Shown piece by piece: positions 25,674 to 35,952 of a stretch of DNA of 64,000 nt (positions are counted from its first letter, which is position 1; each line of letters opens with the position of its first letter). The notes under the pieces were generated by a model. The model saw only the letters and a list, made by a program, of their open reading frames with translations, was not told the DNA's origin and made no database searches. Source of the DNA: Methylotetracoccus oryzae (GTDB taxonomy: Bacteria > Pseudomonadota > Gammaproteobacteria > Methylococcales > Methylococcaceae); contig NZ_SRSH01000014.1 in assembly GCF_006175985.1 (NCBI RefSeq), forward strand, positions 80,001 through 144,000, written 5' to 3'. A program made the position numbers and the translations under genes.

Positions 25674-28166
25674 CTACGATTGTACCCCGATCTGCCGCCC
25701 CAGCGGCTGGATCTGCCAGATCCGGTCGGCGTATTCCCGAATCGCCCGGTCCGAGGAGAACTTGCCCATGCGGGCAACGTTCAGGATCGACATGCGCGTC
25801 CAGTGGGCCGGGTCGCGGAAGGCGTGGTCGACCTGCTGCTGGCAGTCGACATAAGCGCGGTAGTCGGCCAGCAGCAGATAGTCGTCATGCTGCAGCAGAT
25901 GGTCCGTCAGCGGCCGGAACAACTGGGTGTCGCCGTGCGAAAAGTGGCCGCTGTTGATCAGGTCGATTACGCCCTTGAGTTCGGGGTCACCGTGGTAGTA
26001 GTCCATCGGGTTGTAGCCGGAGGCCTTGAGCTGCTGCACTTGCTCGGCGGTCAGACCGAACAGGAAGAAGTTTTCGGCACCGACTTCCTCCCGGATCTCG
26101 ACATTGGCGCCATCCAGCGTGCCGATGGTCAGCGCACCGTTCATCGAGAACTTCATGTTGCCGGTCCCGGAAGCCTCCTTGCCGGCGGTGGAAATCTGTT
26201 CCGACAGATCGGCCGCCGGGTAGATGTTCTGGGCGTGCTTGACGTTGTAATCGGGCAGGAACACGACCTTGATCCGGCCCTGGACCTCCGGATCGGTATT
26301 GACGACCTCGGCGACCGAATTGATCAGCTTGATAATCAGTTTGGCCATGTAATAGCCGGGCGCGGCCTTGCCGCCGAACAGGAAGGTGCGGGGCATCATC
26401 GACACCTGACCGTCATGCTTGAGCCGCTGATACAGCGTGATGATGTTCAGGACATTCAGGTGTTGACGCTTGTATTCGTGGAGGCGCTTGACCTGGATGT
26501 CGAACAGCGAGGCGGGGTCGACCGTCACGCCGGTGCGCGCCTGGATGATCCGGGCCAGGCGCTTCTTGTTGTCCTGCTTGACGCTCCGCCACGCCTCTTG
26601 CAATGCCGCGTCGCCGGCGTGGCCTTCGAGCTCACGCAGCCGGCTCATGTCGGTCAGCCAGCCGGTGCCGATGGTGTCATCGATCAGGCGCGCCAGACCG
26701 GGATTGCTGAGCGCGACGAAGCGCCGCGGTGTCACGCCATTCGTCACGTTCGTGAACCGGCCGGGGTCCATCTGATGGAAATCGCTGAACAGTTGTGACT
26801 TGACCAGTGCCGAGTGCAACTCGGCGACACCGTTTACGGCGTGGCTGCCAACGACCGCCAGATTGGCCATGCGGATGTATCTCTCGCCGGATTCGTCGAT
26901 GATCGACAGGCGCGCGACCTTGCCCTCATCGCCGGGATAGCGCTGCCGGACCTCGTCCAGGAACCGCCGGTTGACCTCAAGGATGATCTCGGCATGACGG
27001 GGCAGCACCGAGGAAAACAACGCTAAAGGCCATTTTTCGAGTGCCTCCGGCAGCAGCGTGTGATTGGTATAAGAGATTGCCTGCCGGGTGATGCTCCAGG
27101 CGTCATCCCATTCGAACTCGTGCTTATCGACCAACTGCCGCATCAGCTCGGCGACGGCGACGGATGGGTGAGTGTCGTTCAACTGGATCCGGTGCATCTC
27201 GTGGAAGCGTTCCAGCGGCAGCCCCCGCCGCTGACATAGACGGATCATGTCCTTGATGGAGCAGCAGACGAAGAAATACTGCTGTTCCAGTCGCAGCCGC
27301 TTGCCCTCGAACAACTCATCGTTCGGGTAAAGTACTTTCGAGATGGTCTCCGACGCGATCTTGTCTTCAACCGCACCGTAATAATCGCCGCGATTGAAGT
27401 CCGAGAAATCGAACGACTGAGCGGCTTCGGCACTCCACAGACGTAGCAAGGCGCAGGTGCCGACACGGTAGCCGAGTATCGGCGTGTCGTAGGGGATTCC
27501 GACGACGACCCGCCCCGGCACCCAACGCACCCGATACGCACCCTTGTCACCGGTATAGGATTCGGTGTGCCCGCCGAGTTTGACGACTTGGGCAAACTCC
27601 GGCCGTGCGATCTCCCAGACATTGCCGTGGCGCAGCCACTTATCGGTGGTCTCACATTGCCATCCGTCCCGAATGACCTGATCGAAAATGCCGAATTCAT
27701 AGCGAATGCCGTAACCCGTTGCCGGATAGCCTAGCGTCGCGAGCGAATCCAGATAGCAGGCGGCCAGTCGGCCCAGGCCACCATTCCCGAGACCGGGTTC
27801 TTCCTCCAACCCGATCAACCCATCCAGTTCGATGCCGAGACCCGCCATGGCGGCGCGGGCGTCTTCAGTGATACCAAGATTGAGCAGGGTGTTACCCAGA
27901 TGGGGCCCGACCAGGAACTCGGCCGACAGATAGGCGACGTCCCGAATCCCGGTACGGTTTTGCAATTCGACTTGCTTGACCCAGCGTTGCATCAGCCGGT
28001 CGCGGACCGATAGTGCCAAGGCCTGGTAGCGCTGCTCGGCCGAGGACAGTTCCAGCGGACGCCCCAGAACGTAGTGAAGATTGTCCTGAAACGCCGCGCT
28101 GAGGCGTTCCGCACTCAGTCCGGTGCGGATGTGTTCCACGCCCGGAGAATCCCATTCATCCGCCAT
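25674..28166 (-). CDS. glgP: Glycogen/starch phosphorylase
   Basis: The 830-residue protein is a full-length alpha-glucan phosphorylase (E. coli GlgP 815). It has GNGGLGRLAACYLDSLATLGYPATGYGIRY near the N-terminus, IQLNDTHPSVAVAELMRQL, VTNGVTPRRF, and the pyridoxal-phosphate lysine motif EASGTGNMKFSMNGA near the C-terminus. It cuts outer glucose units to glucose-1-phosphate. The ATG at 28166 has GGAG about 8 nt upstream; an in-frame start at 28217 adds 17 doubtful residues. Located 83 bp upstream of glgX. Confidence 0.95.
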   Translation of the reverse strand: MADEWDSPGVEHIRTGLSAERLSAAFQDNLHYVLGRPLELSSAEQRYQALALSVRDRLMQRWVKQVELQNRTGIRDVAYLSAEFLVGPHLGNTLLNLGITEDARAAMAGLGIELDGLIGLEEEPGLGNGGLGRLAACYLDSLATLGYPATGYGIRYEFGIFDQVIRDGWQCETTDKWLRHGNVWEIARPEFAQVVKLGGHTESYTGDKGAYRVRWVPGRVVVGIPYDTPILGYRVGTCALLRLWSAEAAQSFDFSDFNRGDYYGAVEDKIASETISKVLYPNDELFEGKRLRLEQQYFFVCCSIKDMIRLCQRRGLPLERFHEMHRIQLNDTHPSVAVAELMRQLVDKHEFEWDDAWSITRQAISYTNHTLLPEALEKWPLALFSSVLPRHAEIILEVNRRFLDEVRQRYPGDEGKVARLSIIDESGERYIRMANLAVVGSHAVNGVAELHSALVKSQLFSDFHQMDPGRFTNVTNGVTPRRFVALSNPGLARLIDDTIGTGWLTDMSRLRELEGHAGDAALQEAWRSVKQDNKKRLARIIQARTGVTVDPASLFDIQVKRLHEYKRQHLNVLNIITLYQRLKHDGQVSMMPRTFLFGGKAAPGYYMAKLIIKLINSVAEVVNTDPEVQGRIKVVFLPDYNVKHAQNIYPAADLSEQISTAGKEASGTGNMKFSMNGALTIGTLDGANVEIREEVGAENFFLFGLTAEQVQQLKASGYNPMDYYHGDPELKGVIDLINSGHFSHGDTQLFRPLTDHLLQHDDYLLLADYRAYVDCQQQVDHAFRDPAHWTRMSILNVARMGKFSSDRAIREYADRIWQIQPLGRQIGVQS

Positions 28167-28257
28167 TACTGTACTCCGTGCGCCTTGCACCAGGACGTCG
28201 TCCGCCTCGCCCAGCATGTCCGGTCAAACCAATCGGCCCTCGACCACCGAGGCCACG

Positions 28258-28896
28258 TCAGGAGCCGGGGCGATGCCGCAGCTCCTCACGCAGATGCGAG
28301 CGGTCCCCCAGCCGCGCGAGGCGTGGGCCGTTGTCATGAAACTCCATGACCGCCAGCGAGGCGACGGAAATGCCGATTCGGTCCCGATAGCCGCCGATAT
28401 CGATCCCCAGCAACGCACAGGTCAGGATGCGGATCGTCGCCTTGTGGGACACCACCAAAACATCCCCACTCGTGTGCTCTTGCTGGATTTCATCGAGAAC
28501 GGCAAGTGCACGCCGCGCGACGTCGATGCCGCGCTCACCGCCGGTTGGCGCATTCCAGCCCGCATCGGCCAGCCACCGAACGTAATCCAGCGGATGCTCG
28601 CGGTTGACCTGATCCGGCGACTTGCCTTCCCAGTCGCCGAAATCCAGTTCTCGCAAACCGTCGCGCAATTGCATGTCAACGCCGGCGAGCTCGCACAGCG
28701 GGCGAGCCGTCATGCGCGTCCGCAGCATCGGACTCACATAGATCGCCTCGAAGGGATGATCGCGATACGCCTGAGCGAAATCCTTGGCCATCTCATGGCC
28801 GATCGGCGTCAGATCAGGGTCCATGCGGCCGCAGTAACCCCCGTTGAAGCTGGCTTCGGTTTCGCCATGTCTCAGCAGATACAGGTTCAGACTCAT
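28258..28896 (-). CDS. Histidine phosphatase (phosphoglycerate mutase superfamily)
   Basis: The 212-residue protein opens with LYLLRHGET, whose His10 is the phospho-acceptor of the superfamily, followed by a mid-protein ELDFGDWEGK and VLVVSHKATIRIL with the second catalytic His. A strong ribosome site (GAGGGG) precedes the ATG. It lies between xfp and glgP, so a role on a sugar phosphate of the phosphoketolase/glycogen path is likely. A mutase and a small-molecule phosphatase cannot be told apart from sequence. Confidence 0.85.
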   Translation of the reverse strand: MSLNLYLLRHGETEASFNGGYCGRMDPDLTPIGHEMAKDFAQAYRDHPFEAIYVSPMLRTRMTARPLCELAGVDMQLRDGLRELDFGDWEGKSPDQVNREHPLDYVRWLADAGWNAPTGGERGIDVARRALAVLDEIQQEHTSGDVLVVSHKATIRILTCALLGIDIGGYRDRIGISVASLAVMEFHDNGPRLARLGDRSHLREELRHRPGS

Positions 28897-28936
28897 ATCA
28901 TCCCCTCATGCAGCACGTAAAAAAAACCGGTATTGC

Positions 28937-31321
28937 CTAGAGCGGCCAGGTCCAGTCGTCATGTTCCGGCATGTCGATGCCGTGCTCGTAGGCGTAATTC
29001 TGCGCCTCGATTTGCAGGTCGCGGAACCGCTGCTTGGCATGCGCCCCAATCGCCGTTAGCCGCGGGACGCGGTCGATCACATCGATCGCCAGACTGAAGC
29101 GGTCGATCTCGTTCTGGATCGCCAGTTCCAGCGGCGTGTTGATGTTGCCCTTCTCCTTGTAGCCACGGACGTGGAACTGGCTGTGGTTGGCGTGGCGGTA
29201 GGTCAGCCGGTGGATCAGCCAGGGATAGCCGTGGAAGTTGAAGATCACCGGCTTGTTGGTGGTGAAAAGGCTGTCGAAGTCACGGTCGCTGAGGGCGTGC
29301 GGACCTTCGTGGTGCAAGGTCATCAGGTCGACGACATTGACGAAGCGGATCTTGATGTCGGGAAATTCCGTCCGCAGCAGCGCCGTTGCCGCCAGCGCCT
29401 CCTTGGTCGGAATGTCGCCGCAGCCGACCATCACGACATCCGGTTCACACCCGTCGTCATTGCTGGCCCAGTCCCAGATGCCGACGCCCTTGGTGCAGTG
29501 TTTGATCGCCTCGTCCATGCTGAGGTACTGCAGATGGTTTTGCTTGTCCGCGACGATGACGTTGATGTAGTTGATGCTCCTGAGGCAGTGATTGGTGACC
29601 GAGAGCAGGCAGTTGACGTCCGGCGGCAGGTAAATCCGGGCGACTTCCGGGTTCTTGTTCACCACGACATCGAGAAAGCCCGGGTCCTGATGGGTGAAGC
29701 CGTTATGGTCCTGGCGCCAGACGGTCGAGGTGATCAGCAGGTTGATCGAGGAGATCGGCGCGCGCCACGGAATCTCGTTGCAGATGGAAAGCCACTTGGC
29801 ATGCTGGTTGTACATCGAGTCGATGACGTGCACAAAGGCTTCGTAGGTGGCGAAGAAGCCATGCCGTCCGGTCAGCACGTAACCTTCATACCAGCCCTCG
29901 AGGGTGTGCTCGGAGAGCATCTCCAGCACCCGGCCATCGGGGCTCAGCTCGCCGCCATCGGCGTCTTCCGGCAAGTAATCCGCCAGCCAGAGCTTCTTGC
30001 TGACCTGGTAAACGTCGTCGAGTTTGTTGGAGGTGTTTTCGTCCGGGCCGAACACGCGAAAGTTGGTCAGGTTGTCGCGCATCACGTCGCGCAACAAGGC
30101 ACCCAGCGGCTTGGTGTTCATCGCGCGAATCAAGCCGGGCTTTTCGACCGCGCAGGCATACTCCCGAAAATCCGGAAGGCGCAGCGCGCGGCGGATCAAA
30201 CCGCCGTTGGCATGCGGGTTGGCACTCATGCGCAGGCGCCCCTGCGGTGCCATGGCCCGGATTTCAGGTTTCAATTTGCCCGTCTCGTCAAACAACTCCT
30301 CGGGCTGGTAGCTCTTCATCCAGTCTTCGAGCTGCTGCAGATGCGCCGGGTTATTGTGCAGCCCGGACAGCGGCACCTGATGGGCGCGCCAGAAACCTTC
30401 GACCTTCTTGCCGTCGACTGCCTTCGGCCCGGTCCAGCCCTTCGGCGTCCGCAGCACGATCATCGGCCAGCGATATCGGGTCACATGGGCGGCACCCTTG
30501 GCCCGTGCCTCGCTCTGGAACGCACGGATCTGTGCGTAGCACGCGTCCATGGTCGCCGCCATCGCCTGGTGCATCTCCAGCGGGTCGCTCCCTTCGACAA
30601 AATGCGGGGTCCACCCATAGCCCTGCAGCAGCATCGCCAGTTCCTCGTTCGGAATGCGCGACAGCAGCGTCGGGTTGTTGATCTTGTAGCCGTTCAAATG
30701 CAGGATCGGCAGCACCGCGCCATCCCGGGCGGCATTCAGGAACTTGCTCGAATGCCACGAGGTCGCCAGCGGGCCGGTCTCGGACTCACCGTCGCCCACC
30801 GCCACCACGACCAGCAGCTCGGGATTGTCGAAGGCTGCGCCGAACGCATGCGACAGGCTGTAGCCGAGTTCGCCGCCCTCGTGGATCGAGCCCGGGGTCT
30901 CGGGGGTGCAGTGCGAGCCGATCCCGCCGGGAAAGGAAAATTGCTTGAAAAATGCCTTTAGGCCCTCGGCGTCCTCGCTGGTGTTCGGATAGATCTCCGA
31001 GTACGTGCCTTCCAGGTACACCGGTGCCAAGACACCCGGGGCACCGTGCCCCGGCCCCGCCAAAAAGATCGCCTCCTGCGCATGCTCGAGGATGATCCGG
31101 TTGGTATGCGTGTACATGAAGGACAGGCCGGGACTGGCACCCCAGTGCCCCAACAGGCGGCTCTTGAGGTGCGCTTCCTGCAGCGGCTCTCTCAGCAGCG
31201 GATTGTCTCGCAGGTAAATCATGCCCACCGCCAGATAATTGCAGGCGCGCCAAAAGGCATGGAGTTGCTGCAGGTGATCGGCGGTCAGCGGCTTGGTCGA
31301 GGCAAGGGTCAGGTCGCTCAT
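28937..31321 (-). CDS. xfp: Phosphoketolase
   Basis: The 794-residue protein has the typical length of xylulose-5-P/fructose-6-P phosphoketolases. Signatures are [15 protein letters not shown] and [24 protein letters not shown] near the N-terminus, [42 protein letters not shown] (thiamine pyrophosphate Mg site), and [13 protein letters not shown]. It cleaves sugar phosphates to acetyl-phosphate plus triose- or tetrose-phosphate. The ATG at 31321 has a GGA 6 nt upstream. It is the first gene of the operon that ends with ackA, so its acetyl-phosphate can be turned to acetate with ATP gain. Confidence 0.95.
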   Translation of the reverse strand: MSDLTLASTKPLTADHLQQLHAFWRACNYLAVGMIYLRDNPLLREPLQEAHLKSRLLGHWGASPGLSFMYTHTNRIILEHAQEAIFLAGPGHGAPGVLAPVYLEGTYSEIYPNTSEDAEGLKAFFKQFSFPGGIGSHCTPETPGSIHEGGELGYSLSHAFGAAFDNPELLVVVAVGDGESETGPLATSWHSSKFLNAARDGAVLPILHLNGYKINNPTLLSRIPNEELAMLLQGYGWTPHFVEGSDPLEMHQAMAATMDACYAQIRAFQSEARAKGAAHVTRYRWPMIVLRTPKGWTGPKAVDGKKVEGFWRAHQVPLSGLHNNPAHLQQLEDWMKSYQPEELFDETGKLKPEIRAMAPQGRLRMSANPHANGGLIRRALRLPDFREYACAVEKPGLIRAMNTKPLGALLRDVMRDNLTNFRVFGPDENTSNKLDDVYQVSKKLWLADYLPEDADGGELSPDGRVLEMLSEHTLEGWYEGYVLTGRHGFFATYEAFVHVIDSMYNQHAKWLSICNEIPWRAPISSINLLITSTVWRQDHNGFTHQDPGFLDVVVNKNPEVARIYLPPDVNCLLSVTNHCLRSINYINVIVADKQNHLQYLSMDEAIKHCTKGVGIWDWASNDDGCEPDVVMVGCGDIPTKEALAATALLRTEFPDIKIRFVNVVDLMTLHHEGPHALSDRDFDSLFTTNKPVIFNFHGYPWLIHRLTYRHANHSQFHVRGYKEKGNINTPLELAIQNEIDRFSLAIDVIDRVPRLTAIGAHAKQRFRDLQIEAQNYAYEHGIDMPEHDDWTWPL

Positions 31322-31941
31322 GTGGGTCCTGCTATCGGCTGGAGGCTGAGGTTACGACACTAAGGCAGCTTTTCGCAGCGCCACAAGTTTCGGCTGGGCC
31401 AGCTACATTCTAACGTGCGGATGTTGCTGACATATGAAGTCGCACGGCTAGCCCTCGCACTGGACCAGACTGTTTCTTTGCGGGAACGTCCCCGGGGCGG
31501 CAGGATCCAGGCGTCGCCGCCGCAGTGCGCGGGGCTTCGGAACCTCGCGCTTCGGGCATGCGACCGGGACCGGTCATCCCGCACCGGCGACCTCGCCGGG
31601 AACTCGCTCCTGGTCAGAAGACCGAAAGTCTGCCAAAGCGACAACGCGGGCCTGTAGCAGATCCTCTCCCGGTGCAATGCGTTTTCGTGGCCGCCTTCCG
31701 AGCGGGAAGGCTGGCCGGATCCCGGCCGCAAGCGGCCACGTCGTTTGAGCCCGCGATCGCAGGCTTCCCGGCCAATGTTCCTTACTCCGCAGACAGCGCG
31801 CAGCCCAGCGCCTGGCAACACCGCGGGGGCAGCGGGATGGAATTTGGCTGTATGCTACGCGTCTGGATGCGTCTGGCCCCGGGACTGGCCTGGGGGGTGG
31901 GCGCGGAAACTGTACCCTCAGCTGCCGGATTCGAATCACCC
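31322..31941. other. Divergent intergenic region, xfp / transporter
   Basis: 620 bp between divergent genes; it must hold promoters for both. No good -35/-10 pair found; a TATGCT at 31851-31856 is a weak plus-strand -10 candidate. Open frames here are GC-driven and unsupported. Confidence 0.4.
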
Positions 31942-33624
31942 ATGAAACACGCCGAAGACCCTTTCGCCTCCGGCACCACGCCTCATATTCTGTTGCAGCT
32001 ACATCGCTGGTTCGACCGGAACGTCCTCGAACTCGGTCGTGAGTTGCGCCTGTCCTATCTCCCTCCGTTGATGGTGTATCTGGCCGCGGGCATCTCGGGG
32101 CTCACCGCCATCGTTGGTACCTTTTTCGTCAAGGAATATCTCGGCCTGTCGGCGGAATTTCTGGCGGCGCTCGGGTTCTGGACCATGCTGCCCTGGGCAC
32201 TGAAGATGCCCATGGGACATCTCGTGGATCTGGTCTGGAAGCACAAGGCAGGTTTGATCTACCTGGGGGCCACCCTGGTTGCCGTGAGCTTGTTGATCAT
32301 GGTCGGCCTCCTCGCCGAACCCCGGATGATGGGCGATGTCATGACGGCGGAAAAATGGTACGTGCTGTCGTCGCTACTCGCCCCACTCGGCTATGTCCTG
32401 CAGGACACCGTCGCCGACGCGATGACGGTGGAAGCCGTACCGCGGGTGGACGAGCAGGGTCTGCCACTCTCCGATGAGGCGATTCGCCTCGGGCACACGA
32501 CCATGCAGACCCTCGGACGGGTCGCCATCATCGGTGGAACGATTCTGGTCGCCGCGGTGAACGTGCTGATGTTCGCCGATGCAGAATCCCTCGATACCGC
32601 CGGCAAAGTAGCCGTGTATCTCGACATCTATCAGCTCGCTCTGATCATCCCCGCCATTTCGGCCGGGGGATCCTTGCTGGCCGGCTTTTTGCGGCGACGC
32701 CACATGCAGCAGCTCCTGGCACAGGGCTACACGTCTGCCGAGGCCGCTCGACTCATCGACGTTCGGGCTGAGGAGCCTCCCCCGGTCAATTGGTGGATTT
32801 TGGGCGGTGGGCTCGCCTTCCTGCTGTTTTCGGTAGTCATGGGGCTGGCTGCGATTCCCTTCAACGAAGAAATCGTCTTTGCCGGGTCGATCGGCATCGT
32901 GCTCTTTCTGATGTTGCGGCTTACCCGTGAACTGAGCCCGACCGCGCGCCGCGATCTGCTGGCGACGGCGCTCGTGATCTTCGTGTTTCGGGCAATGCCC
33001 GGGCCAGGCGCCGGATCGAGCTGGTGGATGATCGACGTCCTCGGCTTCGACCAGAGTTTCCTCTCCCGCCTGTCGCTGTTGGCCAGCACGCTGGCCCTGC
33101 TGGGCATGTTCCTGTTCCGGCGCTACATGGCCGAACGCCCCATAACCGACGTGATCGTAATGTTGACCATCGCCGGTGCTGTGCTGTCGTTGCCCAACGT
33201 GGCGATGTTCTATGGGCTGCACGAATGGACGGCGAAGCTGACCGGCGGACTGGTCGACCAACGCTTCATCGCATTGATCGATACCGCGCTGGAGTCGCCC
33301 TTGGGACAGATCGCGATGATCCCCATGCTGGCCTGGATCGCAAACTCCGCCCCACCGCGACTGAAGGCGACGTTTTTCGCCGTGATGGCCGCTTTTACAA
33401 ATCTGGCCCTGTCCCTGTCGCAGTTGCTGACGAAGTATCTGAACCAGGTCTTTACGGTGCACCGCGAGGTCAAGGATGCCTCGGGTGCCGTGACGGTGCC
33501 GGCCGACTACAGTGAGCTCGGCGCGCTGTTCATCACTGTCTCCGTCATCGGACTGATACTGCCACTGATCGCGGTGCAGCGCGTCCGCGCCCACTGTCGC
33601 GACAGCAACGGCTCAGCGCCCTGA
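31942..33624 (+). CDS. BT1-type (folate-biopterin family) membrane transporter
   Basis: About 560 residues with about 11-12 membrane segments and the BT1/MFS opening GISGLTAIVGTFFVKEYLGLSAEFLAALGFWTMLPWALKMPMGHLVDL, a pattern shared by that family. A cytoplasmic loop around the middle separates two halves. The frame is open much further upstream, but that part is low-complexity and unlike a protein, so I take the ATG at 31942. No strong ribosome site. Substrate unknown; family members carry folates, pterins or other compounds. Divergent from xfp. Confidence 0.65.
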   Translation: MKHAEDPFASGTTPHILLQLHRWFDRNVLELGRELRLSYLPPLMVYLAAGISGLTAIVGTFFVKEYLGLSAEFLAALGFWTMLPWALKMPMGHLVDLVWKHKAGLIYLGATLVAVSLLIMVGLLAEPRMMGDVMTAEKWYVLSSLLAPLGYVLQDTVADAMTVEAVPRVDEQGLPLSDEAIRLGHTTMQTLGRVAIIGGTILVAAVNVLMFADAESLDTAGKVAVYLDIYQLALIIPAISAGGSLLAGFLRRRHMQQLLAQGYTSAEAARLIDVRAEEPPPVNWWILGGGLAFLLFSVVMGLAAIPFNEEIVFAGSIGIVLFLMLRLTRELSPTARRDLLATALVIFVFRAMPGPGAGSSWWMIDVLGFDQSFLSRLSLLASTLALLGMFLFRRYMAERPITDVIVMLTIAGAVLSLPNVAMFYGLHEWTAKLTGGLVDQRFIALIDTALESPLGQIAMIPMLAWIANSAPPRLKATFFAVMAAFTNLALSLSQLLTKYLNQVFTVHREVKDASGAVTVPADYSELGALFITVSVIGLILPLIAVQRVRAHCRDSNGSAP

Positions 33625-33727
33625 GTGCGATCGGAAGAACCGCTCGTCGCGACGGGACAAGCAGAGGACATGCGGACAGGCCGCGCATGACCCCGGAAAA
33701 ATCATTCCTGCCGGAAGCCCTCAAGCC

Positions 33728-34954
33728 GTGATCGTTGCCAAGAGAAAGTATCACCCACCGAACGGCTTCAGCCGTTTCCCAAGCCGGTCATCCTTATGCT
33801 GGCTGATCCTTTGCAGACTGCTGACCGGGTGCGGCACGCCACCCCCGGCCGCAACCAGCACGCTGATTGCCAGCGAGCATTACGCGCTGCGTGCCGTCAC
33901 GCTCGTACAAGGTCTGGTTGAGCCGTGGTCACTGGCCTTCCTGCCGGATGGTGAACTCTTGGTGACCGAGCGACCCGGGCGTTTACGCCGCGTGGTCGGA
34001 GGCGCGTTGCAGCCGGAACCCGTCGCCGGACTGCCTGACATCATCGCCAGCGGCCAGGGCGGCTTGCTCGACGTGGCACTGCATCCCGATTTTGCCGCCA
34101 ATCGCCTGGTGTACCTGTCCTACGTCGCTCGGGCGGCCGAAGGCGTCGGTACGGAGGTTGCGCGCGGCCGTCTCGACGGCAACACGCTCACCGGTTTGCA
34201 GGTCATTTTTCGCGCCACGCCCAAGTTGCCCGGAAACGCTCATTTCGGCTCTCGCCTGCTGTTTGCCCCCGATGGAAATCTCTTGATCACTCTCGGCGAA
34301 CGCTATACCGAGCGCGAGCAGGCACAGAACCTGGCCAACCATCTGGGCAAGATCATTCGTCTCAAGGATGACGGCAGCATTCCTGCTGACAATCCCTTCA
34401 TTGGCCACAGTGGCGCCCGTCCTGAGATCTACTCATACGGGCACCGCAATGTGCAGGGCATCGCGCAACAACCGGGCACCGGGAAGGTCTGGGCGCACGA
34501 GCACGGCCCGCAGGGCGGTGATGAACTCAATCTGCTACAGGCCGGAAGCAATTACGGCTGGCCGGTGATCACCTACGGAAGGAACTATGTGACGGGCACA
34601 CAGATTGGCGAAGGCACTGAAAAACCCGGCATGGCGCAGCCCGTGCATTATTGGGTACCATCCATCGCGCCTTCCGGCTTCGCGTTCTACGCCGGAGAAC
34701 CGTTCGCACGATGGCAGGGGAATGCCCTGATCGGCTCCCTGGCCTTCGATCAACTGGTGCGGCTCGAGATTGTCGACGGACGCGTCGTGCATGAAGAGCG
34801 GTTATTGGATGGACGCTTCGCGCGAATCCGCGATGTGCGTATTGGCCCCGACGGGTTGCCCTACCTGTTGGCCGGCGGCGACGCCGGGCGGATCGTGCGC
34901 CTGGAACCCGCCGCCCTGATGGGAACTGCCGGCAACGGAGCGGGAACTCGCTGA
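33728..34954 (+). CDS. PQQ-dependent aldose sugar dehydrogenase, lipoprotein
   Basis: The 408-residue protein has a signal peptide with lipobox LLTGC, so it is anchored in the membrane and exposed to the periplasm. The rest is a six-bladed propeller of the soluble glucose dehydrogenase/YliI family: GLVEPWSLAFLPDGELLVTERPGRLR, LLDVALHPDFA, GKIIRLKDDGSIPADNPF, YSYGHRNVQGIA, HEHGPQGGDELN and NYGWPVITYGRNY. These oxidise aldoses with PQQ. The start is GTG at 33728. PQQ synthesis genes are not in the window. Confidence 0.9.
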   Translation: MIVAKRKYHPPNGFSRFPSRSSLCWLILCRLLTGCGTPPPAATSTLIASEHYALRAVTLVQGLVEPWSLAFLPDGELLVTERPGRLRRVVGGALQPEPVAGLPDIIASGQGGLLDVALHPDFAANRLVYLSYVARAAEGVGTEVARGRLDGNTLTGLQVIFRATPKLPGNAHFGSRLLFAPDGNLLITLGERYTEREQAQNLANHLGKIIRLKDDGSIPADNPFIGHSGARPEIYSYGHRNVQGIAQQPGTGKVWAHEHGPQGGDELNLLQAGSNYGWPVITYGRNYVTGTQIGEGTEKPGMAQPVHYWVPSIAPSGFAFYAGEPFARWQGNALIGSLAFDQLVRLEIVDGRVVHEERLLDGRFARIRDVRIGPDGLPYLLAGGDAGRIVRLEPAALMGTAGNGAGTR

Positions 34955-34959
34955 CCATC

Positions 34960-34975
34960 TGCCCCCCGTGGGGCA
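34960..34975 (+). terminator. Weak hairpin after the sugar dehydrogenase
   Basis: TGCCCC-CCGT-GGGGCA, a 6-bp stem 6 nt past the stop, with no T-run. It may weaken read-through into the DUF502 gene rather than end transcription. Confidence 0.3.
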
Positions 34976-35089
34976 CTCGGGCCAACCGCAGTGTCAGGTC
35001 AGGCGCTCGTTTACGAGGCCCGCCTGATCCAGGGCATCGGCAAGACCAGGGCCCGTGAATGCAACCTATGGCTCGGAGAGAACAAAAAA

Positions 35090-35698
35090 ATGAAATTTTC
35101 GCTTCAAAGGAGCTTTGACTATTTTCTGATCGGCGTATTGGGTCTGCTACCCGTCCTTATCGTGGTACAGGTCGTGTTGTACGTCGAGCGTTTCTTGCGC
35201 GACTTCGTAGTCAACATTTACGGCCGTTACGAAGACAAGCCGTTGCTGCCGGTGCTGTTGTTCGCCGGTTCGGTAGCGTTCCTGGTGTACTTCGGCTATT
35301 TGCTCAAGCAGGACAAGGCCCACCTGCTTTACTACCTCGAAAAACTGCTGGATCGTATCCCCGTGCTCGGCACACTGTACCGCGTCACGAAAAAGATCCT
35401 CAGCCTGTTCCGCGGCGACGAGGACACCCGGCTGCGAGATGTCGTCTACGTCGAATACCCTCGCGAGGGCATCTGGGTTCCGGCTTTTGTGACCAATCGT
35501 ACCGGCGACAGGTACGTCGTCTACGTTCCAACCTCCCCCAACCCGACGTCCGGCTTCACCGTGATCCTGCACGAATCGCGCGTGATACCATCGTCGATGA
35601 CGATCGAAGAAGCCTCGAGTTTTGTCATCAGCCTCGGGGTAGATATGCCGAAGCCGGAGGAAGCAGCGACCTTGGACCGGCCCAGCCGAACGCCATAG
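35090..35698 (+). CDS. DUF502 family membrane protein
   Basis: The 202-residue protein has two membrane segments (YFLIGVLGLLPVLIVVQVVLYV and VLLFAGSVAFLVYFGYLL) and then a conserved soluble part. This part contains PVLGTLYRVTKKILSLF, VVYVEYPREGIWVPAFVTN and VYVPTSPNPTSGFTVIL, which are DUF502 marks. The ATG at 35090 has a GGAGAG ribosome site about 9 nt upstream; the longer frame from 34991 is not needed. Function is not known for the family. Confidence 0.9.
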   Translation: MKFSLQRSFDYFLIGVLGLLPVLIVVQVVLYVERFLRDFVVNIYGRYEDKPLLPVLLFAGSVAFLVYFGYLLKQDKAHLLYYLEKLLDRIPVLGTLYRVTKKILSLFRGDEDTRLRDVVYVEYPREGIWVPAFVTNRTGDRYVVYVPTSPNPTSGFTVILHESRVIPSSMTIEEASSFVISLGVDMPKPEEAATLDRPSRTP

Positions 35699-35952
35699 CC
35701 AACCTGACCGCAAGACCCCATGGGTTGCTGCCGTCTCCCGTTCGCGGGAAAAAGGTGTTGCCGCCGCTACGCGCTCCGGCTTGCCATCGCGACCCCCGCC
35801 TTTCATTCGATGGGTACTGGGCTCCCGGCGTTGGCACGGCAAGCGATATCGGCCTTACCGCGCCGCCGCTACGCCTCCCGGACTCACAGCGGGGCTCATA
35901 TGCTAACCAGTGCGATCTTCCGAACCTACCCGGAGACAACGAAGAGAACGAC

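Noticed and set aside
29171..30961. 596-codon plus-strand frame opposite xfp
   Set aside because: It lies entirely antisense to the phosphoketolase, whose motifs are clear.
32374..33594. 406-codon minus-strand frame opposite the BT1 transporter
   Set aside because: Low-complexity Gln/Arg/His/Gly translation; a shadow of the transporter frame.
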